The notes below the pieces were generated by a model, which was not told the origin of the DNA, ran no database searches, and saw only the letters and a list, made by a program, of their open reading frames with translations. Shown here in pieces: positions 1 through 10,210 of a stretch of 64,000 nt of DNA. The stretch covers positions 62,001 through 126,000 of the forward strand of contig JAUJOQ010000004.1 of NCBI GenBank assembly GCA_030447725.1. The letters run 5' to 3'. A program made the position numbers and the translations under genes. Source of the stretch: Thermoleophilaceae bacterium. Lineage in GTDB: Bacteria > Actinomycetota > Thermoleophilia > Solirubrobacterales > Thermoleophilaceae. The first letter of the stretch is position 1. The number at the start of each line of letters is the position of its first letter.

Positions 1-90
1 CTGGAGCGTTATGGCCTCGATCGCTTTCTTGCCGACTGGGACGGCATGCTTGCCGAGGTGGGCGCAGTCAGGCAGGGGGCGACGGCATGA
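1..90 (+). CDS. C-terminal end of a glycosyltransferase (partial)
   Basis: An open frame enters from the left edge and ends in TGA at 88-90, encoding 29 residues that finish LERYGLDRFLADWDGMLAEV followed by a short tail. A helical ending of the form 'RFGLxRFLxDWxxLL' is common at the C terminus of GT4 glycosyltransferases, so this is probably the last part of one, but the fragment is too short to be sure. Its stop overlaps the ATG of the next gene (ATGA), so it belongs to the same operon as the heptose genes that follow. Confidence 0.55.
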   Translation: MERYGLDRFLADWDGMLAEVGAVRQGATA

Positions 91-1913
91 GGGTCGCGAT
101 GGTCTCCGAGCACGCCAGCCCGCTCGCCACCCTGGGCGGGACCGACGCCGGCGGCCAGAACGTGCACGTGGCCGCCGTGGCCGAGGCGATGGGTCGCCGC
201 AGCGCCGAAGTGGTGGTGTACACGCGGCGCGACGACCCTTCCCTTCCGAGCCGGGTGGAGGTGGCTCGCGGTGTCACGGTCGAGCACATCGACGCCGGCC
301 CGGCACGGGCGCTTCCGAAGGACGAGCTGCTCCCCTACATGGACGAGCTGGCAGACGGCCTGGCCCGCCGCTGGCGCTCCGAGCGCCCCGACGTGGTGCA
401 CGCCCACTTCTGGATGTCGGGCCGGGCGGCGTTGCGGGCGGCCCGGCCGCTCGAGCTTCCCGTGGTGCAGACCTTCCACGCGCTCGGCGTCGTGAAGCGC
501 CGCTACCAGGGCGACCGCGACACGAGTCCGCCGGAGCGGATCGAGGCGGAGCGCGAGCTCGTGCGCGACGTGGACCACATCGTGGCCACCTGCACCGACG
601 AGGTGTTCGAGCTCATACGCATGGGGGCCACCAGCGCGCGGCTCACCGTCGCGCCCTGTGGCGTAGACCTGTCGCTGTTCACACCGGAGGGCCCGCGCGC
701 GGCTCGAGCAGCGACGCCCCGCCGCCTCGTCTGCCTCGGGCGCCTGGTGGAGCGCAAGGGGATCGGCAACGTGGTCTCGGCCCTCGCCGCGCTGCCCGAC
801 ACCGAGCTGGTGATCGGGGGCGGGCCCGACGCCGAGCGGCTGGCGGACGATCCCGACGCCCGTCGGCTGACCGCGCTGGCCGAGGAGGTCGGCGTGGCCG
901 ATCGCGTCGAGTTGAGAGGGCGCCTGGAGCGTCACGAGGCGGCCGAGCTGCTGCGCTCGGCCGACGCCGTGGTGTGCGTGCCATGGTATGAGCCGTTCGG
1001 CATCGTGCCGCTGGAGGCGATGGCCTGCGGGGTTCCGGTGGTGGCCTCGGCGGTCGGCGGGATGATCGACACGGTGGTGGACAGGGTGTGCGGCGTGCAC
1101 GTGCCGCCCCGCGACCCCGAGCGCCTCGTCATGGCGCTGGATTCCCTGCTGCACGATTCCGCGCGGCGAGCCGACTACGGGCGCGCGGGGACTGCGCGCG
1201 CCCGGCGCCTGTACGACTGGAACCGGATCGCCGCGGCCACGCTTGACGTGTACGCCCGGGTCTCGCAGCGTCCCAGCGCGCGGAGTTCGTCGGACGGCCG
1301 CCCCTTCGCGCTCCCGCCCACGGCAGCCGAGCACCTGCAGAGCCTGATCGACTCGCTCAGCCGGGTCGAGAACGAGCTCGACCACCTCACGTCGTGGGGC
1401 GAGCGCCTGGCGGCGCGGCTGATGGAGGGAGGCCGGCTGCTGGCGGTGGGAAACGGCGGAAGCGCCGCCCAAGCGCAGCATCTGACCGCCGAGCTGGTGG
1501 GCCGCTACGCCACCGAGCGGATGGCCCTGAGCGCGATCTGCCTGCACGGCGACACCTCCGCCCTCACGGCGATAGCCAACGACTACGGCCCGGAGGAGGC
1601 CTTCGCGCGCCAGGTGCGTGCGCACGGTCGTCCCGGCGACGTGCTCATGGCCCTGTCGACCTCCGGCCGCAGCGAGAACGTGCTTGCCGCGGTGAGGGCG
1701 GCCAGGGACACGGGGCTCGAGACGTGGGCGCTCACAGGCTCGGCGCCCAACGCGCTGGTCGACGAGGCCGACGACTCCGTCTGCCTGCCCGGCGCGTGCG
1801 CGGCGACGGTCCAGGAGCTGCACCTGGTGGCTCTGCATACGCTCTGCTCCGCGGTGGACCGTGAGGTTGCGGTGCGCACGGAGACCCGTCCGCGCCAGGC
1901 GGTCCTGCGATGA
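87..1913 (+). CDS. GT4 glycosyltransferase fused to a phosphoheptose isomerase (GmhA-like SIS) domain
   Basis: This 608-residue protein has two enzymes in one chain. Residues 1 to about 385 are a GT-B GT4 glycosyltransferase, with a glycine-rich N terminus (LGGTDAGGQNVHV) and the sugar-nucleotide motif EPFGIVPLEAM near 302. Residues from about 415 to 600 are a sugar isomerase (SIS) domain of the GmhA type, with GNGGSAAQAQHLTAELVGRY near 455, the HGDTSALTAIANDYG stretch and the C-terminal QELHLVALH. GmhA converts sedoheptulose 7-phosphate to heptose 7-phosphate, the first step of ADP/GDP-heptose synthesis, and normally stands alone at about 190 residues. The start is the ATG that overlaps the preceding stop, and the end overlaps the next gene by ATGA. 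The neighbours (HldE-like, GT9) support a role in heptose glycan synthesis. What the GT4 half transfers is unknown. Confidence 0.9.
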   Translation: MRVAMVSEHASPLATLGGTDAGGQNVHVAAVAEAMGRRSAEVVVYTRRDDPSLPSRVEVARGVTVEHIDAGPARALPKDELLPYMDELADGLARRWRSERPDVVHAHFWMSGRAALRAARPLELPVVQTFHALGVVKRRYQGDRDTSPPERIEAERELVRDVDHIVATCTDEVFELIRMGATSARLTVAPCGVDLSLFTPEGPRAARAATPRRLVCLGRLVERKGIGNVVSALAALPDTELVIGGGPDAERLADDPDARRLTALAEEVGVADRVELRGRLERHEAAELLRSADAVVCVPWYEPFGIVPLEAMACGVPVVASAVGGMIDTVVDRVCGVHVPPRDPERLVMALDSLLHDSARRADYGRAGTARARRLYDWNRIAAATLDVYARVSQRPSARSSSDGRPFALPPTAAEHLQSLIDSLSRVENELDHLTSWGERLAARLMEGGRLLAVGNGGSAAQAQHLTAELVGRYATERMALSAICLHGDTSALTAIANDYGPEEAFARQVRAHGRPGDVLMALSTSGRSENVLAAVRAARDTGLETWALTGSAPNALVDEADDSVCLPGACAATVQELHLVALHTLCSAVDREVAVRTETRPRQAVLR

Positions 1914-3352
1914 GCGGCGGACCGCTGGTGGTGGTGGGCGACGCGCTGCTCGACCGCGACGTAGACGGGACGGTGGAGCGCCTCAGCCCCGACGCGCCGA
2001 TACCCGTCGTCGATGAGGCCTGCAGCGCCAGCCGCCCTGGGGGCGCAGGTCTGGCCGCGGTGCTGGCGGCTCGGGCAGACGGCGTGCCGGTAACGCTGAT
2101 CACCGCGCTCGGCGGCGACGAGGGAGCCCGCGAGCTCAGGGGCCTCCTGGAGGCGGAGGGAGTGACGGTGGTGGACCTCGGCCTGCGCGGGCCGACGCCC
2201 GAGAAGGTCAGGTTCCGTGCGGACGGCCGGTCGCTGCTGCGTGTCGACCGCGGCGGGGACCCCTCGCCGGTGGGGCCCGCGGGCCCGGAGGTGCACGGGG
2301 TGCTCGAGTCCGCCGCCGCGGTGCTCGTGTCCGACTACGGCCGCGGTGTGGCCGCCGAGCCGCGGCTGCGGTCAGCGCTCGAAGCGCTTCCGGCGTCCAT
2401 CCCGGTCGTGTGGGACCCCCATCCCCGCGGGCCCGCTCCCACCTCAGGCGTGACGGTGGCAACGCCCAACGACTCAGAGGTCTCGCAACTCGTACCTGAG
2501 CCCGGCGGCACGGGCGTGGCGGCGGTCGCCGCCCGCGGCGATGCCCTTCTCGGCCAATGGGACGTGGCCGCACTCTGTGTCACCCGCGGCTCTCGGGGCG
2601 CGCTGCTGGTACGCCGGGGCATGCCGGTGATGGCGCCTGCGCCCGTGGCGGTCGAGGGGGATCCCTGCGGCGCAGGAGATCGGTTCGCGGCAGCCCTCAC
2701 CGCCGCGCTGGTCGCCGGCCGGGACGTCGAGAGCGCGGTGCTCGAGGCCGTGGAGATGGCCTCCGCCTTCGTGTCCGCCGGCGGAGCCGGTGGAGCATGG
2801 GCGGCCCGCGCGGCCGCGGCGCAGTCACGCGACTCCGGCGACTGCGGTGACGAGCGTGTGCCCGCGGTCGACCGCGTGCGCGCGAGCGGCGGAACGCTGG
2901 TCGCCACCGGCGGCTGCTTCGATCTGCTGCACGCGGGCCATGTCCGAACCCTCGAGGCCGCGCGCCGGCTGGGCGACTGCCTCGTGGTCTGCCTCAACTC
3001 AGACGAGTCCGTGCGCCGGCTGAAGGGCGCCGATCGCCCGCTCGTGCCCGCCGAGGACCGTGCTGCCGTGCTGGAAGCGCTTGGCTGCGTCGACGCGGTC
3101 GTGCTCTTCGACGAGGACACCCCCCAGCGAGCGCTCGAGGGTCTGCGGCCCGACATCTGGGTCAAGGGCGGCGACTACGGCGACGTGGAGCTGCCCGAGG
3201 CTCGCGCGGTTGAGGGATGGGGCGGTCGCTGTGTCCTGCTGCCCTACGTGGAGGGGCGCTCCACCACCCGGCTGATAGGGAAGGTGCGCGAGAGACCGCC
3301 AAGCTCCCGTTCTACTTCAACTGAGGAGGCAGTTCGACGTGTCAGAACCTGA
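1910..3352 (+). CDS. hldE: HldE-like bifunctional heptose 7-phosphate kinase / heptose 1-phosphate nucleotidyltransferase
   Basis: The 480-residue product has the HldE (RfaE) domain order. The N-terminal PfkB/ribokinase domain opens with GDALLDRDVDGTVERLSPDAP and carries the anion-hole motif DPCGAGDRF near 250. The C-terminal cytidylyltransferase-fold domain, from about 320, has GCFDLLHAGHV near 334 (the HxGH motif) and VKGGDYGDVELPEA. In known pathways the kinase makes heptose 1,7-bisphosphate and the transferase adds AMP to heptose 1-phosphate. The phosphatase that acts between them (GmhB) is not in the window and may lie upstream. The start overlaps the previous stop, and the last 14 bp overlap the next gene. 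The tail after the last conserved residues is Ser/Thr/Arg-rich and probably disordered. Confidence 0.9.
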   Translation: MSGGPLVVVGDALLDRDVDGTVERLSPDAPIPVVDEACSASRPGGAGLAAVLAARADGVPVTLITALGGDEGARELRGLLEAEGVTVVDLGLRGPTPEKVRFRADGRSLLRVDRGGDPSPVGPAGPEVHGVLESAAAVLVSDYGRGVAAEPRLRSALEALPASIPVVWDPHPRGPAPTSGVTVATPNDSEVSQLVPEPGGTGVAAVAARGDALLGQWDVAALCVTRGSRGALLVRRGMPVMAPAPVAVEGDPCGAGDRFAAALTAALVAGRDVESAVLEAVEMASAFVSAGGAGGAWAARAAAAQSRDSGDCGDERVPAVDRVRASGGTLVATGGCFDLLHAGHVRTLEAARRLGDCLVVCLNSDESVRRLKGADRPLVPAEDRAAVLEALGCVDAVVLFDEDTPQRALEGLRPDIWVKGGDYGDVELPEARAVEGWGGRCVLLPYVEGRSTTRLIGKVRERPPSSRSTSTEEAVRRVRT

Positions 3353-4031
3353 TCTCGGAACGGTGGTCGTGACCGGCGGCGCGTCGGGACTCGGCGCGGC
3401 CGTGGTCGACGCCGTCGCGGCTCGCGGCGGCACCCCCGTCGTGCTCGACCTCAAGGACCCCAGAAACGGGTCCGACCACGAGATCGTGGATCTCTCCGAC
3501 TCCCGCAACGCGGAGCGCGCGGTGGAGACCGTGGCGGAGCGCCACGGCGAGATCCACGGCGTGGTCACCGCGGCGGGAATCGACGCGTGCGGGCGCATCG
3601 ACGAGGTGGACGGCGAGGACTGGGATCGCGTGGTGGCCGTGAACCTGCTCGGCACCGCGGCTGTGGCCCGGGCCGCCCTGCCTCACCTCGAGCGGTCCAA
3701 GGGCCGCGTGGTCACCGTGGCCTCCACGCTGGGCCTGCGCGCCATGAGCCACGCGACGGCGTACTGCGCCAGCAAGTTCGGCGTGGTGGGCTTCTCCCGC
3801 GCGCTGGCGGTGGAGACCGGCGGTCGGATCGGCGTGACGTGTCTGATCCCGGGCGGCATGCAGACGGCGTTCTTCGACGGTCGCGACGAGGAGTTCAAGC
3901 CTCCGCCGGACGCCGAGCTGTCGCCTCCCTCGGAGGTTGCGGAGACCGTGATCTACGCGCTCGGCCGGCCCCTCGGCACCGAGCTGCGCGAGATGGTGGT
4001 CCTGCCGTCCACCGAACCCTCGTGGCCCTGA
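3339..4031 (+). CDS. Short-chain dehydrogenase/reductase in the heptose operon
   Basis: A 230-residue classical SDR. It has the cofactor motif TGGASGLG near the N terminus, TAAGIDACG in place of NNAG, a catalytic Ser near 128 and Y-x3-K (YCASK) near 141-145. The GTG start at 3339 is preceded by a good Shine-Dalgarno sequence (GAGGAGG at 3323-3329) and lies inside the 3' end of hldE. The usual epimerase of the ADP-heptose pathway, HldD, is an extended SDR of about 310 residues, so this shorter enzyme is not a standard HldD. It could reduce or epimerise the activated heptose or act on another sugar; the substrate cannot be read from the sequence. Its 3' end overlaps the next gene by 10 bp. Confidence 0.85.
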   Translation: MSEPDLGTVVVTGGASGLGAAVVDAVAARGGTPVVLDLKDPRNGSDHEIVDLSDSRNAERAVETVAERHGEIHGVVTAAGIDACGRIDEVDGEDWDRVVAVNLLGTAAVARAALPHLERSKGRVVTVASTLGLRAMSHATAYCASKFGVVGFSRALAVETGGRIGVTCLIPGGMQTAFFDGRDEEFKPPPDAELSPPSEVAETVIYALGRPLGTELREMVVLPSTEPSWP

Positions 4032-5011
4032 GGCCAGACCGGCGCGTGCTGATCCTGCGGGCGCTGGGTCTTGGAGACCTGCTCACCGCGGTTCCCGCTC
4101 TACGCGCAATCGCTTCGGCGTATCCGTCACACGAGCGCCTGTTGGCGGCGCCCCGCACGCTGGCCCCGCTCGCTGCGCTCGTCCGCTGTCCGGACGGTGC
4201 ACCCGCCGTCCATCGGGTCGCCCATGCGGTCGGTCTCGATCCCCTGCCCGCCGGCCTGAGCGGCGCGTCCGTCGCGGTCAACCTCCACGGGCGGGGGCCC
4301 CAGAGCCACCGCCTGCTCCAAGCCGCCCGCCCTGGGCGCTCTCTCTGGTTCGCCTGCCCGGAGGTGCCTGAGAGCGCCGGCAGCCCGGAATGGCGGCCGC
4401 GCGAGCACGAGGTGCGGCGCTGGTGTCGGATGTTGTCCGAGCAGGGCGTGCCCGCGAGCCCGGATCACCTGTACCTCGATCCCCTTCCGGGTGAGCCACC
4501 TGCCGGAACGGCCGGTGCCACCCTCCTCCATCCCGGCGCCGCCGACGGGGCGAGGCGGTGGCCGGCCGAGCGTTTCCTGGCGGTGGCGCGGGCCGAGAGC
4601 GAGCGCGGGGCGCGGGTGGTACTGACCGGGAGCGAGCCGGAGGCGGCGCTCTGCGGGGCGATCGCCAGCCAGGCGGGGCTGGCCGGAGACTCAGTGCTGG
4701 CCGGCCGTACCGACCTCGCCGATCTGGCGCGCGCCGTGGCCGCGGCCGATCGGGTGGTCTGTGGCGACACGGGCATGGCCCACCTGGCCACCGCGCTCGG
4801 CACCCCCTCCGTGGTGCTCTTCGGTCCTACGGCGCCGGCAGAGTGGGGTCCGCCGCCTGCGCGGCGCCGGCATCGCGTGCTCTGGGCCGGGATGACGGGC
4901 GACCCCCACGGCGCGACGCCATCCGAGGGCCTGCTCGAGATCGGCGTGCCCGACGTGCTCGGGGCCCTCGAGGAGCTGCCCCTGTCCCAAAGGGCCACGG
5001 AAGCCGCATGA
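4022..5011 (+). CDS. GT9 family glycosyltransferase (ADP-heptose:LPS heptosyltransferase-like)
   Basis: A 329-residue GT-B protein of the GT9/WaaF-WaaC family. It begins RVLILRALGLGDLLTAVPAL, the typical family opening, and has the second-half donor-binding signatures HPGAADGARRWPAERF and DRVVCGDTGMAHLATALGTP followed by VLFGPTAPAEWGPP. Known members transfer heptose from ADP-heptose. I chose the GTG at 4022 because the family motif starts only about 8 residues later and the start overlaps the SDR stop; the frame stays open further upstream but only antisense-like sequence lies there. It is followed by an ATGA overlap with the GT2 gene. In an organism without obvious LPS genes nearby the acceptor is probably another surface glycan (inference). 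Confidence 0.88.
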   Translation: MALRPDRRVLILRALGLGDLLTAVPALRAIASAYPSHERLLAAPRTLAPLAALVRCPDGAPAVHRVAHAVGLDPLPAGLSGASVAVNLHGRGPQSHRLLQAARPGRSLWFACPEVPESAGSPEWRPREHEVRRWCRMLSEQGVPASPDHLYLDPLPGEPPAGTAGATLLHPGAADGARRWPAERFLAVARAESERGARVVLTGSEPEAALCGAIASQAGLAGDSVLAGRTDLADLARAVAAADRVVCGDTGMAHLATALGTPSVVLFGPTAPAEWGPPPARRRHRVLWAGMTGDPHGATPSEGLLEIGVPDVLGALEELPLSQRATEAA

Positions 5012-5859
5012 GCGCGGTCGGCGTGGTGATCGCCAGTCGCGATCGCCGGGCGACGCTGCTGGCCACTCTCAGGCAACTCGAGGCGCTGTCGGAAGCGCCG
5101 GACATCGCCGTGGTGGACAACGGCTCCGTCGACGGGACCGCCGACGCGGTCCGCGCCGCTCACCCGGGGGTCACCATGGTCGCCCTGCCACGCGACATCG
5201 GCGCCGGGGCGCGGACCGCCGGCGTCCAGGCGCTGGACGCCCCCCTCATCGCCTTCAGCGACGACGACTCGTGGTGGGCGCCGGGTGCGCTTGGGCGCGC
5301 CGCAGACACCTTCGAGGCCAAGCCGCGGCTCGGGCTGCTCGCCGCGCGCATCCTCGTCGGCCCCAAGCGGCGGCTCGACCCCACCTGCGCGGCGATGCGC
5401 GACAGCCCCTTGCCACGCGCCCCGGACCTGCCCGGGCCGTCGGTGCTCGGGTTCGTGGCGTGTGGGACGGTCGTGCGCCGCTCGGCGTTCCTGTCGGTCG
5501 GCGGCTTCCCCGCGGGGGTGGCGTTCGGGGGGGAGGAGACGCTGCTGGCCCTTGACCTGGCGGCGGCAGGATGGGGGCTCGCGTACGTAGCCTCGGTGGT
5601 GGCACATCATCATCCAGCTTGCTCGGACCAGCGGCCGCCGCGCGATCGCGCGGAGATCCGCAACGCGCTGCGGACCGCCTGGCTGCGCCGGCGCATGCCC
5701 GCCGCCGCGCGCCTCACGGCCCACCTGACGGCGAGCGCCGTGCGCACGAGGCAGACCGGCGTGCTGCTCGAGGCGGCGGCCGGGGCGCCCCGGGTCTTGC
5801 GTCGGCGACGGCCGCTGCCCCGGGCGCTCGAGCGGCAGGCCCGTAGCCTCGAGGGCTAA
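5008..5859 (+). CDS. GT2 family glycosyltransferase
   Basis: A 283-residue GT-A glycosyltransferase. The N terminus has the GT2 pattern (VGVVIASRDR, VVDNGSVDGTADAV), a metal-binding acidic cluster SDDDSWW near residue 90, and an acceptor-side GGFPAGVAFGGEETLLALDL segment resembling the GGFDE-type motif. The C-terminal 70 residues are Arg/Ala-rich and may be a membrane-association tail. The start is the ATG overlapping the GT9 stop. It is the last gene of the coupled run that begins before position 1; the next gene follows after about 45 bp. The donor and acceptor sugars are unknown. Confidence 0.85.
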   Translation: MSAVGVVIASRDRRATLLATLRQLEALSEAPDIAVVDNGSVDGTADAVRAAHPGVTMVALPRDIGAGARTAGVQALDAPLIAFSDDDSWWAPGALGRAADTFEAKPRLGLLAARILVGPKRRLDPTCAAMRDSPLPRAPDLPGPSVLGFVACGTVVRRSAFLSVGGFPAGVAFGGEETLLALDLAAAGWGLAYVASVVAHHHPACSDQRPPRDRAEIRNALRTAWLRRRMPAAARLTAHLTASAVRTRQTGVLLEAAAGAPRVLRRRRPLPRALERQARSLEG

Positions 5860-5906
5860 CCGCCGCCGCGGCGGCCGCGCGCGGCTCGCTGTCAGCATGG
5901 GTGGTC

Positions 5907-7805
<1,899 letters not shown>

Positions 7806-7826
7806 CCGGCCCACCGCCCACGGGGC

Positions 7827-7832
7827 TACGAT
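7827..7832 (+). promoter_or_regulatory. -10 box of the UDP-glucose pyrophosphorylase gene; decides its start
   Basis: TACGAT lies 7 nt before GTG 7840 and overlaps the alternative ATG at 7831. With this spacing the transcript would begin at or next to the GTG, so GTG 7840 is preferred over the upstream ATG. The same spacing recurs at many gene starts in the window. Confidence 0.5.
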
Positions 7833-7839
7833 GGCGCGC

Positions 7840-9228
7840 GTGAGCGACGAGGGCCTGCGCGCCGGCGAGACCAAGATGCGCGAGGCCGGCCTGGCCGAGG
7901 AGGCCATCGCCTCCTTCCGTCACTACTACGGGCAGCTGGTGGCCGGCGAGGACGGGGTGGTTCCCGAGTCCGAGATCGAGCCCGTCGAGGAGCTGCCCGC
8001 CATCGGCGACCTCGAGACTGACGACGCGGCCCGACGGGAGGCGCTCGACCGGGCTGTGATCCTCAAGCTCAACGGAGGGCTGGGCACGAGCATGGGGCTC
8101 GAGAAGGCAAAGTCCCTGCTCGAGGTCAAGGACGGGCTGACCTTCCTCGACGTGATCGTCGAGCAGACGCTCGAGCTGCGCCGTCGAGAGGGCGCTCGGC
8201 TGCCTCTGCTGCTCATGAACTCCCCGCATACCCGCGACGACTCGCTGGCGGCGCTCGCACGCTACGAGGACCTGCCCGTCGACCTGCCGCCGGACTTTCT
8301 GCAGAACCGCATTCCCAAGATCCGCACCGATGACCTGCAGCCGGTCAGCTGGCCGGCCAACCCGAGCCTCGAGTGGTGCCCGCCGGGCCACGGCGACGTG
8401 TACTCCGCGCTGGTCACTTCCGGGATGCTCGACGAGCTGCTGGAGCGCGGCTACGCCTACCTGTTCATCTCCAACTCGGACAACCTGGGCGCCGTGCTCG
8501 AGCCGCGCATCCTGGCCTGGATGGCCGACGAGGAGATCCCGTTCGTGTCCGAGCAGTGCCGGCGCACGGAGGCCGACCGCAAGGGCGGCCACCTCGCGCG
8601 CAGCGGCGACGGCGGCCTGCTGTTGCGCGAGACGGCACAGGCGAGCGATGGGGACATGGATGCGTTCGAGGACATCGAGCGCCACCGTTTCTTCAACACG
8701 AACAACTTGTGGGTCGACATTGGCGCGCTCAAGGAGGTATTCGAGCGCCGCGAAGGTGTGCTCGGGCTGCCGATGATCCGCAACCGCAAGACCGTCGATC
8801 CGGCCGACTCGTCGTCGCCCGCCGTCTATCAGCTCGAGACGGCGATGGGCGCCGCGCTCGAGGTCTTCGACGGAGCCCGGGCGGTGCTCGTGCCTCGCGG
8901 CCGCTTCACTCCGGTGAAGGCCACGAATGACCTGCTCGGCTTGCGCAGCGACGCCTACGTGATCGATGAGCACCGGCGGGTGGTGGTCGCGCCCGAGAGC
9001 AGCGGCGAAACGCTGTTGGTGGACCTGGACCCGGACTTCTACAAGCTGCTGCCCGACTTCGAGGAGCGCTTCCCGCACGGCCCTCCCTCCCTGGTCGAGT
9101 GCGATCGCTTCACCGTGCGCGGCGACGTGGAGTTCGGGCGTGGCGTCGTCGCTCGCGGACGGGTGGAGATCGACCGCGCGGAGGAGGGCCGCACGCGTAT
9201 CGAGGACGGCGCCGTGCTCGAGGGCTGA
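7840..9228 (+). CDS. UTP-glucose-1-phosphate uridylyltransferase (eukaryotic-type UDPGP family)
   Basis: A 462-residue enzyme of the UDPGP (UGP2-like) family rather than the shorter bacterial GalU family. The nucleotide-binding loop LKLNGGLGTSMGLEKAKSLL is near residue 75, followed by DGLTFLDVIVEQ, the uracil-contact NSPHTRDD and the FISNSDNLGAV motif near 210. The C terminus (GDVEFGRGVVARGRVEI) looks like a short left-handed beta-helix. It makes UDP-glucose from UTP and glucose 1-phosphate. Galactokinase follows 4 bp later, so the pair suggests galactose/UDP-sugar metabolism that could also feed the nearby surface-sugar operon. An upstream ATG at 7831 is in frame but overlaps the -10 box. 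Confidence 0.9.
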   Translation: MSDEGLRAGETKMREAGLAEEAIASFRHYYGQLVAGEDGVVPESEIEPVEELPAIGDLETDDAARREALDRAVILKLNGGLGTSMGLEKAKSLLEVKDGLTFLDVIVEQTLELRRREGARLPLLLMNSPHTRDDSLAALARYEDLPVDLPPDFLQNRIPKIRTDDLQPVSWPANPSLEWCPPGHGDVYSALVTSGMLDELLERGYAYLFISNSDNLGAVLEPRILAWMADEEIPFVSEQCRRTEADRKGGHLARSGDGGLLLRETAQASDGDMDAFEDIERHRFFNTNNLWVDIGALKEVFERREGVLGLPMIRNRKTVDPADSSSPAVYQLETAMGAALEVFDGARAVLVPRGRFTPVKATNDLLGLRSDAYVIDEHRRVVVAPESSGETLLVDLDPDFYKLLPDFEERFPHGPPSLVECDRFTVRGDVEFGRGVVARGRVEIDRAEEGRTRIEDGAVLEG

Positions 9229-9232
9229 TCTT

Positions 9233-10210
9233 TTGTCCGGGCGCCGGATCCGGGTGTTCGCTCCCGGGCGGGTGAACCTGATCGGCGAGCACACCGACTA
9301 CAACGACGGCCTCAGCCTGCCCTTCGCCATCGGCGAGGGAGTCACTGCTGATGCGACCCTGCGGCCCGGACACGCGGGTGTAGGCGGTGACGCGAGCGAG
9401 CTCGTCTGTGCCGTGGCCGAGGAGCTGCGCGCCGCGGGCCACGACCTGCCCGGCGCGGAGATCGCGATCTCGTCGAGCCTGGCGGAAGGGGAGGGGCTGT
9501 CATCGTCGGCGGCGGTCGGGGTGGCGGTCGCACTGGCCCTGCTGGGGCTTGCGGGCGAAAGCTGCGAGCCGGTGGAGCTTGCTCGGCTGTGCCAGCGAGC
9601 GGAGCGCCGCGCGCTGGGCACCCGCTCGGGACTGCTCGATCAGCTCGCGGCCCTGTGCGCGCCGGAGGGGTGCGCCCTGCGGATCGACTTCCGCTCGCTG
9701 GAGCTCACGCCCGTGCCGCTTCGCCTCGGGGGCTGGCGCCTCGCGGTGGCGGCGTCGGGCGAAAGACGCGAGCTCGCCCGGTCGGGCTACAACGAGCGCC
9801 GGGCCGAGTGCGAGGGGGCGGCCGAGCTGTTGGGCGTCGGCTCCCTGCGCGCCGCAAGGCGTGCCGACGTCGACCGCCTGCCCGAGCCCATGGACCGCCG
9901 GCTCGCCCACGTGCTGGGCGAGAACGAGCGCGTGGAGCAGACGGTCACGGCGCTCGGTGAGGGCGACATGTCCGAAGTCGGTCGTCTGCTCGACGCCTCC
10001 CACGCTTCCCTGCGTGACCTCTACGACGCCTCAACCGACGCGGTGGAGCGGACCGTCGCCGGGCTCCGGGAGGCCGGCGCGGTGGGGGCGCGGATGATGG
10101 GCGGCGGCTTCGGCGGCAGCGTGCTCGCTCTCTTCACAGCGGATGTCGAGCTGCCCCGGCGCGTGCGCGCCGTGGCGCCCGCCGCGGGCGCGCGCGTGCT
10201 CGCCGGGTAG
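9233..10210 (+). CDS. galK: Galactokinase (GHMP family)
   Basis: A 325-residue GHMP kinase. The galactokinase signature APGRVNLIGEHTDYND begins about residue 9, the ATP-binding GEGLSSSAAVGVA is near 86, the substrate-binding GTRSGLLDQ with the catalytic Asp is near 130, and the C-terminal MMGGGFGGSV is near 288. It is shorter than the usual 380 residues, but all three GHMP motifs are present. The start is most likely the TTG at 9233, 4 bp after the pyrophosphorylase stop; GTG 9254 would cut into the signature region. The last 180 bp overlap, tail to tail, the open frame of the MFS gene on the other strand. Confidence 0.88.
   Translation: MSGRRIRVFAPGRVNLIGEHTDYNDGLSLPFAIGEGVTADATLRPGHAGVGGDASELVCAVAEELRAAGHDLPGAEIAISSSLAEGEGLSSSAAVGVAVALALLGLAGESCEPVELARLCQRAERRALGTRSGLLDQLAALCAPEGCALRIDFRSLELTPVPLRLGGWRLAVAASGERRELARSGYNERRAECEGAAELLGVGSLRAARRADVDRLPEPMDRRLAHVLGENERVEQTVTALGEGDMSEVGRLLDASHASLRDLYDASTDAVERTVAGLREAGAVGARMMGGGFGGSVLALFTADVELPRRVRAVAPAAGARVLAG

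Noticed and set aside
9..1838. Long minus-strand open frame (609 codons) opposite the GT4-SIS gene
   Set aside because: It mirrors a strongly conserved plus-strand gene, its composition is His/Arg/Gly-rich without motifs, and such antisense frames are expected in very GC-rich coding DNA.
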